From contig OZ022509.1 in assembly GCA_963989385.1 (NCBI GenBank), forward strand, positions 76,158,667-76,222,666: a DNA stretch of 64,000 bases, in the 5' to 3' direction. Positions within the stretch are counted from its first letter, which is position 1, and each line of letters opens with the position of its first letter. This DNA is from Ctena decussata (lineage: Eukaryota > Mollusca > Bivalvia > Lucinida > Lucinidae). The position numbers were made by a program, and so were the translations under genes. Shown here piece after piece: positions 20,252 to 29,846 of the stretch. A model generated the notes under the pieces. That model searched no databases. It was not told the DNA's origin and saw only the letters and a program-made list of their open reading frames with translations.

Positions 20252-22548
20252 ATTTAAAAAGTAACTACACTTCAGGAACTTACTGAATCAGATCCCAAAC
20301 CCTATCCCCAACATCAAAGGGAAAGATTGACAAAGACATCCCAACAAACAATAAATTACAAGTGATAAGCCGAGTCAGCAACTCTTTCCCAAATAGATGG
20401 CAACTCAGCTATCTTTATTGAACTAAATAATTTAGACCAACAGACGGGTTACAACGGACTAAGCAAATTATATGAAAAACATTTAACAATTATTTTTACC
20501 TATTTTGTATTTTTATGATAGAAGGATTAAACTGAGAACACAATACATTAAACAGCACCGAACATAAAACAAATGCAACCGCAACAAAAGTACCGCCTTG
20601 GGACGGTCAGTAATAACTACTGGGGGGGGGGGGGGGGAGGGGGTTGTTAAACCGGTTTTACTGGGCCCAAACCTTCACCCTCACCCTCCGCTGCGGTGCA
20701 CACAATTAGTTGGTAGTTCGGTTCGTATGGAGGTCCCCTAACTCATCAGAGAGTCATCACGGTCAACAATTAAGATCAAGAAAAGACCGTGATGAAGCAA
20801 GGATGAGGACTCGACAGCCAAAATGTGTTGAGACACCCGGAGATCCCTGGGGCGTCAGCAACACCACTGGAGTACTGGAGCAAAAGAAGACCACCAGTTG
20901 AACCCCGGTGGGCCAAGAAACAGACAAACATCCGGCCCCAACCAACTAATATATAGCTTTATGTAGGGGCTATCATAGAGTCTGAATCCCGACCCACCGG
21001 CGTGCAATTAAAGAGGACAGCAAAGTTGTCAACCGTGATTGGGTTATCCACTAAGCATGCAGACTGTCGCATTACATCTATGTTATAGCCAATGCGTTTA
21101 AATCGTATGATAATTTTCTTAAATTGATCGGGAAATTCTGTTTTCCCTACGATTTTGCGTAATTTATATACTAAGTCACCATAAAATTCAGATTCCGATA
21201 GGCCTTGTTGCAAAAGTGACCTTAACCCTATATTATATTTAGAAACCAATTCAAAGTGTCTACGATAAAATTTAGAAAAAGCTTTCCGAAGTTTATGATA
21301 CCGATTACCCTGCTGTAAAAGCTTGGCAGTCAAACTTTTATTACGAGCATTGAAGTCAGCCAGATGACTAGACACCCTAGCGAAGCGAATAAGCTGAGAA
21401 ATGTAAACACCATAAGAAGTGGTGCGGGGAACATCACCATCCAAAAACGGAAAATTAACAATGTCGAAATCAAAATCATCGCGTTTGTCATAAATTTTAG
21501 ATGAAACAAATCCATCTAAAATAGATAAATGTAAATCCAAAAATGGGGCCTCGGTATCAGAAGTATTTGCTTTATTTAACTGCAATTCAGCGGGATAAAT
21601 TTGACTAACCATTTCTTCAAAATAAGGGTTTTCAATATTTAAAAGGTCGTCCAAGTATCTAGACGTTGAGTTGAATGCTTCAATGACATGAGCTTGAGTA
21701 TCATCAGAAAGAGACATCATAAAGTCTCTTTCATAGCAAAATAGAAACAAATCTGCTACAAGAGGAGCGCAATTAGTACCCATCGGAATTCCTATAATTT
21801 GTCTGTGTAACTTAGTACCGAATCTGATGAAAATGTTATCTAGAAGATATACTAAAGCATCACAAACATTTTGGCAAGACCACATTTTAAACCTTTTTTG
21901 GTCATCGGAAGTAAAAAAGCATGTATATCATTGCAAGCAAGATAAAGAGCACCCTCTCTCTGAAAAGTAGTCTCAATTAAATTTATTAGTTTCTTTTTTA
22001 TTAAATTATGGGGCAAAGTTGTATAGAGTGTAGAAAAATCGTATGTAGACAAACTAGACGCGCGATATCCTCTAGATTTCAGTTTATCAAGAACCTCGGT
22101 AGAATTTTTAATTGACCAAAACAAATTTTTTCCTAACCGTTCGTAAACTTTTTCACAGTACCTAAATTTTGATAGCAGTAAGGCAAGAAGTTAATAATTT
22201 GGAAAGTTCAGTAGTGGTACAAGCACTAGAATTAGCAATAAACCTGGCTTTATACGGTCGTTTATGAAGTTTAGGTAACCAGTACATCGTAGGAAGCTTG
22301 TCCTGCCGTTCCTCTACATTTACAGAAAACTTGAGGGCTATATCATTACAGTGCCTAAAGACAACAGACTTTTCGTCTTCTGAAGTCTCTTCATAGGCCT
22401 TAGTACCGCCAAGTTCCTGTTTCAATGTGTTAATATAGTGTAACCGTCAAACAACGACAACGTTATTTGCAGCCTTGTCTGCTGGAACCAGAACGTACTT
22501 ACCATGAAACTGCTGGATACCCAACTTCAGGTGACGGAATGTTGATTT
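20252..22548 (-). mobile_element. Penelope-like retroelement, 5'-truncated, inserted in the Gypsy LTR
   Basis: The insertion is defined by comparing the two LTRs of Gypsy copy 2. Its 3' end (minus strand) is ..CAGTTCCTGAAGTG-type sequence at 20252-20300, the same end seen at 4978-5050 and 1655-1696. The upstream end stops abruptly within the coding region at 22548, the usual 5' truncation of target-primed retroelements. A G16 run lies at 20622-20637. No GIY-YIG endonuclease domain is visible, as expected from the truncation or a lineage without it. Confidence 0.7.
20959..22540 (-). pseudogene. Penelope-like reverse transcriptase, frameshifted
   Basis: In order on the minus strand: 'GKYVLVPADKAANN' (about 22500, followed by an in-frame TGA), 'PTMYWLPKLHKRPYKARF' (about 22270), 'LSTYDFSTLYTTLPHNLI' with the first catalytic Asp (about 22040), 'IIGIPMGTNCAPLVADLF' (about 21790) and 'TSRYLDDLLNI' (about 21660, YLDD active site). 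A long C-terminal region follows, ending '..NCTPVGRDSDSMI' at 20959. Frame changes occur at about 22150 and 21880. PKLHK and GIPMG.NCAPL are typical of Penelope-like or related telomerase-type RTs (PTHR21301-type proteins). The last 308 codons are open, so decay is moderate. Confidence 0.75.
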
Positions 22549-22685
22549 AGAAGAACAAGATAAATTTATCAGAAGCTCCTACGTCATTGCCCTATATCTC
22601 AAAAGTACATTTTAATATAAGTATGACCAAAATTCTACACTGATTTTACTTGCGGGTTTTAGAGGCAACTAGCCATTATGTAACA

Positions 22686-23010
22686 ATCAATGAGTCTGAT
22701 GCCTGACCAACCGGCGTGCAATTAAAAAGCGAAGCAAAGTTTTTAACCATGAGTGGGTTAACCACTTTACTTGCAAACTGTAGCATTACATTTATATTAT
22801 ATCCAATACGTTTGTAACGAACGATAATTTTCTTGAACTGATCAGAAAAATCAGATTTACCTACATTTTTTTTGAATTTATCAACTGTCACCATAAAATT
22901 TTGATTCCGATAGGCCCTGTTGCAAAAGACTTTTTAATCCGACATTGAATTTAAAAACCAATTCATAGTGTCGGTTGAAAATGCTTTTCGAAGTTTATGA
23001 CATCTATAGC
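22686..23010 (-). pseudogene. second, older Penelope-like RT C-terminal fragment
   Basis: The minus-strand text 'SDQFKKIIVRYKRIGYNINVM' and '..FNCTPVGQASDSLIV' matches the C-terminus of the copy at 20959-21885, with clear differences. The homology starts exactly at the outer edge of the Gypsy LTR, so Gypsy copy 2 inserted into this element. The upstream end is lost near 23010. Confidence 0.75.
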
Positions 23011-23590
23011 TTGAGTTGTTCATTCGTTCTACAAACATAATCATCCTCACAAAGCTCTTCACAAAAACAAACTAGATCATTCAGTAAGTCGGTTGCTGCT
23101 AATGGTAGGCTAACCATTTGATATACGTATAGACCTGTCTCAACATCAATCCGATAACCAAAATCTGTTGGAGCAGGTAAATCTACTACACTTGAGAGCC
23201 ACTCCAAATCTTAAGTTGTTAACTACATAGTGTCTGTTTCTTGGTTATTCGGGATTCAACTGATAGCTTTCTTTTACTCCGGTATTTCATTGGTGTTGCC
23301 TGACTTCCCAGGGGTCTACTGATGTCGCAATACAATCTTTCCGTTGAGTCCTCATCTCTGATACATTATAGTACTTATCCGTGATTTGTTTGTTTCCGGT
23401 GGTGATTCATTGATGAGTTAGGAAACCTTTAGCGGACCAAACAACTAACCTTAATGTTTCTAACCATTGCAGACGCAGAGGGCGAGGTTGTGGGCCACGT
23501 GGGGCTATTTGGGACCCGCATTAATCTTTTGCTGACCGTTCAAAGGCGGTACTACTGTTGGTTCCTTGGTGTTATATTGTGCTGTGTCCG
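23011..23590. other. unassigned
   Basis: No motif I recognise. A minus-strand ORF (23004-23207) and the beginning of a plus-strand ORF (23454) show no family features; the latter runs into LINE RNase H text after about 23610. Confidence 0.4.
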
Positions 23591-23599
23591 CTTGTCTAT

Positions 23600-24560
23600 G
23601 GTCTCTGGAGGTTTGGTCACCTGTACTGATGGTTCAAAGGATGGAGACACAGCTGGATGTGCGTGTGTTGCTCTATCCGAAACATACAATGTAGGTTACC
23701 TGACAATGCTTCTATTTTTTCAGCGGTGATATTGGCTTTTGATTTAGCTTTAAATCATACTGAACAGTCTAGAATACAGATTTTATCATCTCTTCTGATT
23801 CCCTCACTGTTTTGCGATCTCTAAATCGCCATATTGAAACTCCTCTTCTTTTGTATATCCTTCTAAAACAAGCTTAACAACATTGTGTTTTGTTGGCTTC
23901 CCAGTAACGTTGGGATTAAAAGCAACGAAAAAGCCGACACTGCTACAAAATCGGCATTAGCTCTTCATATTTCTGATCTTCAAATTCTAAAATTCCTTAC
24001 ACTGACATTAAGACTTGCATAAATATCCATCTCCATAATAAGTTGCAGATATCTTGGAATGCTGCTGTCTTTAACAAACTGCATTCAATTAAGCGTTCCC
24101 TTGGTGGATGGCAACCATGTCATAGAATTGATCGTAAGGAAGAAGTAACTGGATTTTCGTAGCACGGGTGCTAAGTTTTTCCGTGTCAACAGTATGAAAC
24201 AACTGTTTGACACGTTTTAACCAGCAAAAATCTTCTCCTTTTTAAAAGCAATCGGCATATATAGTAAAATATAGTTTAATTAAGTCGAGGTATTTTACGA
24301 CAGTTGGTTTAAATTTGTGTTTACTCATCTCGCTGGTCGAGGGTTCATTCTATGTCGCTGGTCGTGGGTTCATTCTATGTTATCAATCTTATGATAGCCG
24401 TTGATCGGCGTATTTTACCACATACTCGACTTGATCGATTTTATACTGTAGATTCATTTCTGACCTTATGCATATAAAACGTATTCTTTTAAAGCGTTGT
24501 CGGGGCGAAATGGCCTTTTTGTGCTGATGTGTCGTAAAACCAATATCACTCACTCACTTC
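23600..24560 (+). pseudogene. non-LTR retrotransposon (LINE) 3' end: RNase H remnant and tail
   Basis: 'TCTDGSKDGDTAGCACV' (about 23618-23665) is the TDGS. catalytic start of an RNase H domain. After frame breaks, 'FCWLPSNVGIKSNEKAD' (about 23890-23950) is its conserved W.P.H.GI.GNE.AD end. The remainder is untranslated 3' sequence ending '..GATGTGTCGTAAAACCAATATC' and (ACTC)n near 24535-24555. Such C-terminal RNase H domains occur in Jockey/I-group and related LINEs. Only the 3' end is present, as in 5'-truncated insertions. Confidence 0.7.
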
Positions 24561-24797
24561 TGTTTTGTTTTGTTTTGTAATTAAAATGAAAAATAAGTAA
24601 AAATAGATGTTGACGCTGTTATTGGGGTAGCTGAATGACCATCTCTTTGGGAAAGAGCTGCTCATTCGGTTTACTGTGCGTGTCTTTCGTAAACTTGTGT
24701 CAATTTCTGTGTGTATGTGCTTCTTTCCCTATTGGGTTTGAGAGCCGAATGTGGGATTTGATTTTACTAATTCCTGATCATTGCCTATCTTTTTACT

Positions 24798-27410
24798 TTA
24801 CATCGTAATACATGCAGCATGAAAATTGTCGTCAGTCGGACGTAGCTTTCTTGGTTTGACATTTTTGTTTTCAAGTACACGTTTCATTCGTAACTTATTC
24901 AGCGACAAACATCCACTGCAACCATACAACAGTACAACAAAAGAGGCACAATAGGTATGCACTGTCAAAGACATTGGTGGATCTTTTCCAAGGTCAGATA
25001 GCCCTTGTAGTTCTCCTGAATTATTCATCATGATTTCGAAAGCTTTTTTCTTGCCAATTCCAAATAAAGCAATTGTCACATCCTGGAAGAGATAGACACT
25101 GAGCAATATATTTGTTTGTTCTTCATTTAGCTGATGGGTAAATGTATGCACTCGTCAAATCCGAATGGATTTTTTCTTCTTCATGTTTTAAAATATATTT
25201 CTTCTGCACCCATTTTTCTAAAGTAATGAACAAGTAAAACAAATACGTCTGTATCTGACATTGCCACTACAATTCTTTTGGCACATAGTGTGGCTTAGTA
25301 GGCCACATGGAGCAACTTACGATTATCTGCCTCTTCGTGATTTGACCGAAGTTGATCTATGTACTGTATGACAACACGAGATGCTTTCAGGACCTTATCA
25401 TCTAAACCATCACTGAAGTAGACATGCTGAGCATTATTTAGAAGCTCTCTACAGTGTTCGGCCAGATATATAGAAGAGAGGGGTGTAAGCTCTCTTATGA
25501 ATATGCTTCTGGTGAGAGATTTTTACCAGTCTGGTATATATTCATTTTACCTTGTGTATGGACAGCTGTACGGCGCGACATGTCTTGTCCATGTTAATTA
25601 CTTGTTTGCGACTTAAGACTGTTTTCTAGGTATCTGTCAAAGACAACATGTACATGTATATCTAGAAAACTTTTAATTGTAAACAAAATGTATTTCCAAA
25701 ATAGTGATGCCACGTCATTGTGTGTGTGTTAAACAGCAGAATCTTGTGGCAGGAGCATTTCGATGACAGCCATTCCATCAAGTACACCGTATAATACTGC
25801 CTGTACCATTAAGTTCCCTTGGTATTGATTCAGGCTAGATTAGATTTTCTAGTTTTTCCAAGAAGTCAGATTGTTTAAGTTTTTACTATCTTACCAGTGT
25901 CATAAAACAAGCTCATAGGCACTCTTGCAATTTCAAATGCCATTACCCTTTCTAGGGGGACTTTCTTATATGCATTTATTGCTAACAGTTTCAAGTATAT
26001 TTCTTCACCATTAATGGGTATGTATGTCTTTAGATTTACATCTGATTGTGGCTTTAGCATTTGACATAGTTTTGACTTTGTTTTTTGGAACAGGATAATA
26101 GAAACTTTTCGCGGGTTGCTCTTGGCCATTTTGTATCACGAACAATCACTTACAAATTGTTCTAATAATGTTTTACCATTCTTATGACAGTTCAGCAAAC
26201 GTTTGTCAACTTCTTCTGACACCGGTACACCAGTTGCAAAATTAATAAGCCTAGCGTGTGGGCCATTCAACGAAAAGGGGTCCACAAACGTTTCATCAAA
26301 CAGGTCAGCTATCTTCTTCACATCTTCATTGAATGACTTCTTGTAGGATTCTGTATCGGTGTGATGCTTACTGGAATCCTCTGAAGGGCTTAAACTTTGT
26401 TTGAAGTTCACTGAATACGTTGCTGTCACAGGACGAGACAGAAACCATCTAGTGAGAGCATTGTCTTGAAAAGTTAGGCCAATTATTCCGCCTGATGATT
26501 TTAGGGCCTTGTTTTCAGTAGCCTCTAGGACATAATCCATCCATACAGTGTTAAATGTTCCTGATGTCAGTTTTGCGACAAAGTGCCCATGATGAGAACT
26601 TTCCAGAGCTTCCTCCGAAAGACGGTTCGTCTGCAGGAAAAAGAAAGGCATATACCTTGCATATATAGTTCTGTTAGACGCAAAAAAGAAGGGTAGCAAC
26701 TTTGACTTGGCATACTGGTGAGCGTCCAATAAAGCATGTCTTGAGGATGAAATGTATAACTTCAGTGTTGCCAATACGCTGTTAAGATAATCATCCCAAA
26801 ATTGAAAAAGTGGAATATTTCTTCCTTCCAATCTGAACTCTTCTATGATGGCATCATTTGATTCTCAGTTGAAACTAACGTCTCTTCGTCTGTGGAATAC
26901 AAACATTCACTGATTTGTTTGACTTTTTCTGACACACTGTGGGAAACCTCTAGTCCATGCCTTGACTGGATGAAAAACCTCATTTGCAGTGCGTCATCTA
27001 CCATTAGCAATGCTCTCATAGCTCTGCCATAATCTTTGCCAGAAAGAATGTGATCCGCTGTAACTTTAGCATAAACATCTGACTCATACAAAAGTTTTTA
27101 AGGCCAGCATCACCGTACAAAAATCCGACTCCGGCAAAAATAGACACGAGAAAGTGCATCCCTCCTTCCATTGGTAGAATTCTCTTTAGTTCCGAGACCG
27201 AACAATTTCCAGTGCTTTTGTTAATAAACCCATATCAAATGTGATTGGACAGACATCTTGTCCAAGGGCTTTCAGTTGCTCTTTTGTACGCATGAGTGTT
27301 GTGTAGAGTGTGTTGTAGTCATTGGGGAGGGGGTGGGGCATGATAATTGGATTAAATGCCACCTCAGCAGTATCATGCAAGCAGTCAGGTTCGATCTGGG
27401 ACTGAAACAC
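24798..27410 (-). pseudogene. multicopy invertebrate gene of unknown function (HEEAD / S-DTDV protein), broken
   Basis: Ordered minus-strand segments: 27186-27410; 26843-27091; 26136-26831 (longest, 231 codons, with 'YARYMPFFFLQTNRL', 'LTSGTFNTVWMDYVLEATEN' and 'KALKSSGGIIGLTFQDNAL'); 25875-26129; an unlisted stretch reading 'SNHEEADNRKLLHVAY' then stop then 'RIVVAMSDTDVFVLLVHYF' (about 25360-25240); and 24798-25151 (ALFGIGKKKAFEIMM...LRPTDDNFHAA). I recognise the pattern as a family found in many copies in bivalves and cnidarians as 'hypothetical protein'. The paired acidic motifs EEAD and DTDV resemble the metal-binding residues of PIN/FEN-type nucleases; that is inference. Stops and frameshifts between segments indicate a pseudogene unless introns explain some of them. 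Confidence 0.5.
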
Positions 27411-27419
27411 TGTCCATGG

Positions 27420-28099
27420 CGTTAAACTAACAGCTCTATCATCACAAAAAAATGTTGCATCTGCCCATATTATATAATAGTTCTTTTAGCTTCAAAAGCT
27501 TGGCTGACTTTAGTTCCACACATTTCATTTAATTTATTGTGACTGGAGGGTCGAGGGATATCTTTGGCCTGGAACTAAGTTTAGCATAGTTTACAACATG
27601 CTGTAGCCCTTTTCCTGGAAGTATACGTGAAACAGGATTATTGCATAAATTTCGGTGCCAGAAGATCTTCACAACCATGTTTTAACGGGAAAAAACACGT
27701 TTTTACAAGGTAATTCACATGCTATTATATTTACATTATCATTGCAAAACTCTCTGTAAACCCAATAAGTGATGCGGGAGTCAATATCGTTTACAAATCA
27801 ATAATTACATTGTGTCACGCGCTTTAGAGTGACAGCTCATCTCACTAAGTAGCACGTGAAATCTACAACATGCTGTGTACTTGAATGGCTAGTAAACATT
27901 GACTGAAAGCTCGCTACGCCTACTTCCACGTGAAATATACAGCAGGAGGTGGAATTTACTGGTAGGCAGTGTCAATGCGGCTGTTCCAAACTATTGTAAA
28001 ATTCAGCCGGTATTGTTTTGAAAACGATTTTTATATATGTATTTCTTACTTTTTTTTTATCTTTTTATTGATCAAAAACATTGTTTAATAATATAAATA
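27420..28099. other. unassigned; contains the source of a gapped duplication
   Basis: 27650-27735 (AGAAGATCTTCACAACCATG...GTAATTCACATGCTATTAT) recurs at 28787-28852. 27830-27960 contains two similar 'CACGTGAAAT.TACA(A/G)CA' motifs. No coding signal. Confidence 0.5.
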
Positions 28100-28287
28100 T
28101 AAGGAATAAACGTTATTTTTTAAACGTTTACTGAAGTATAAACTACATCGGGTGTTTACTGAAGTATAAACTACATCGGGTAACGAGCAAAGTTTACGTA
28201 AACCCCTTCGGGGTTCACTTACTTTGCTCGTGACCCGATGTAGTTTATACTTCAGTAAACGTTTAAAAAATAACATTCATTCCTTAA
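28100..28287. mobile_element. palindromic MITE-like element
   Basis: The left arm (TAAGGAATAAACGTTATTTT..AAACGTTTACTGAAG..) and right arm (..CTTCAGTAAACGTTTAAAA..ATTCCTTA) are inverted copies enclosing ACGAGCAAAGT / ACTTTGCTCGT. At the centre is a smaller hairpin AACCCC-TTCG-GGGTT. The left arm has an internal 28-bp tandem duplication (GTTTACTGAAGTATAAACTA.. twice, 28127-28181). A possible 4-bp duplication AATA flanks it. Confidence 0.7.
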
Positions 28288-28372
28288 ATAAACCTAATTT
28301 GGAAATTTAATTATACATTTCTCTTGGCGGCCAAAACATGTATGTGCTGCGATTCAACTTCGCGTGAGCTTT

Positions 28373-28594
28373 GGGGGTGGTCGGATGATGCTCTGTGTGT
28401 AAATTCCAGTGCCGGGGCGTCCTACTGATTTGGAACGTCGTAGGGCAATGGCCTACTGTGCTTGCAGTAGGTGCGGGTGGGGTTGTTTGGACATTTTTTT
28501 CTCTCGTCTTTCATCTGTGGGAGACGGCCCGATATAGACTAAAATATATTTTTTTCAAAGGGCCGTTAAACCCAAAACAATCATTCAATCAATC
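28373..28594 (+). mobile_element. SINE-like element (244-bp family)
   Basis: From GGGGGTGGTCGGATGATGC to the (AATC) tail. Contains GCCGGGGCGTCCTACTGATT, the CCTACTG..CAGTAGG hairpin and GGGCCGTTAAACCCAAAACA. About 20 bp shorter in the pyrimidine-rich part. No clear target duplication was found. Confidence 0.75.
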
Positions 28595-28784
28595 TAAGAT
28601 TGGACATTATTGGTTTGCCGGAGCCGAAACTGCTCATCATAATGTCGCCAAGCCAACGATTCTGAAGACCTTGTTGCCCCCTCTCGGATTATACTCATAT
28701 ATTGGAGCGATTCATGGGCTCTGTCCGGGTATTTCTTTAAATAAATGGATGGGAAATGCATCAGTCAATTTCTCTCAATTTCAG

Positions 28785-28914
28785 AAGATCTTCACACCCA
28801 TGTTTTAACGAAACAAAATCCACGTTTTTACAAGGTAATCCACATGCTATTATAAACCTAATTATACATTTCTTTGGGCTGCCAGAACATGCATGTGCTG
28901 CGATTCAACTTCGC
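28785..28914 (+). repeat. collapsed second copy of the 27650-28365 region
   Basis: 28787-28852 matches 27650-27735, and 28855-28914 matches 28303-28365 (AATTATACATTTCT...CAACTTCGC). The 550 bp between those two segments at the first locus, including the palindromic element, are absent here, so the two parts are directly joined. Confidence 0.7.
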
Positions 28915-29118
28915 AACTTCCAGTGCCGGGGCGTCCTACTGATTTGGAACATTGTAAGGCAAGGGCCTACTGTGCTTGCAGTAGGTGCAGGTGGGGGTTG
29001 TTTAGACATTTTTTCTCCCGTCTATCATTTCTCTTCTTTCTCCCTCTCTGGGAGACTGCCCGATAAAGACTGAAATACTGTCTCAAAGGTCCGTTAAACC
29101 CAAAACAATCAATCAATC
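28914..29118 (+). mobile_element. SINE-like element (244-bp family), 5'-truncated
   Basis: Begins at the internal AACTTCCAGTGCCGGGGCG block, lacking the first about 40 bp of the family, and ends GTTAAACCCAAAACAATC(AATC)n. Truncation at the 5' end fits target-primed reverse transcription. Confidence 0.75.
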
Positions 29119-29216
29119 GCATGAGTTTAAAAGCCGATGTACACGGCCCGAATCCAATAAATTTAAAACAGGAGTGCTGGTGTACGTGATGGTAATGCAT
29201 TTAATTTCAATAACTA

Positions 29217-29438
29217 CTAGGGGGTGGTTTGGTGGTGCTATGGTGCTGTGTATAACTTCCAGTAACGGGGCGTCCTACTGATTTGGAACATTGTAGGGCA
29301 AGGGCCTACTGTGCTTGCAGTAGGTGCGGGTGGGGGTTGTTTGGACATTTTTTCTCGTCTTTTCCCTCTCCCAGGGAGACGGCCCGATATAGACGAATTA
29401 CTGTCTCAAAGGGCGTTAAACCTAAAACAATCAATAAA
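29217..29438 (+). mobile_element. SINE-like element (244-bp family) with target duplication
   Basis: Full-length head (GGGGTGGTTTGGTGGTGC) to tail (GTTAAACCTAAAACAATCAAT). Flanked by TTCAATAACTA at 29206-29216 and 29439-29449. Confidence 0.8.
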
Positions 29439-29566
29439 TTCAATAACTATTAACAAAGAGGCACTGTAGCATTTATTTCTCTACATGTAATAATTAAAAT
29501 CCAAAATCCTTAGTGTATTAGTATTTTTTCTATTGCGTGTACCTGGCATAGTTGAACTGTCTAGCG

Positions 29567-29769
29567 TGCAGAGTATTGTATCAAGAGTTGTAGCTAGTCT
29601 ATCAGACAGAAGCTTCTTCATTACTAAGGTTTATCAGCCGCCTCTCAGTATTATAGTATAAGCCTGTGTATCAACATTGTAGTTCTTTAATAGCAGTCTT
29701 CAATATACAAATAGTATAGTTAAATGGTGTTTAGTTATTTCTGAGTGTCTCATAGCGCACAAACATAAC
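29567..29769 (+). repeat. Steamer-like element: 5' LTR
   Basis: Starts TGCAGAGTATTGTATCAAG and ends CACAAACATAAC. It differs from the 3' LTR only at 29757 (G; C at 34489). The interior 'TATTATAGTATAAG' region is the most TATA-like sequence. Confidence 0.9.
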
Positions 29770-29770
29770 C

Positions 29771-29796
29771 TGGTGTCAGAAGTGGTGTCAGAAGTT
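29771..29796 (+). promoter_or_regulatory. Steamer-like element: tRNA-Leu primer binding site, partly duplicated
   Basis: TGGTGTCAGAAGTGG begins 1 nt after the LTR and complements the 3' end of animal tRNA-Leu (..CCACTTCTGACACCA, from memory). It is followed directly by a second GTGTCAGAAG. Confidence 0.75.
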
Positions 29797-29846
29797 TAAT
29801 TGGACAATTAAATCAATAAAATTGGATTAATAAATTTACTGACAAA

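Larger units (their letters stand above)
19675..22685 (-). mobile_element. Gypsy copy 2: 5' LTR, split by a Penelope-like insertion
   Basis: LTR parts are 19675-20251 (577 bp) and 22549-22685 (137 bp), about 714 bp in total, similar to the old LTR at 12680-13387. The outer edge on the minus strand is TGTTACATAATGGCTAG at 22685. The uninterrupted 3' LTR (14040-14070, CTCCGAATAGAAGAACAAG) shows the empty site of the insertion. Confidence 0.85.

Noticed and set aside
20640..20945. GC-richer stretch with ORFs on both strands near the 3' end of the Penelope-like copy
   Set aside because: It lies in the element's 3' untranslated part; neither frame shows a domain such as GIY-YIG.
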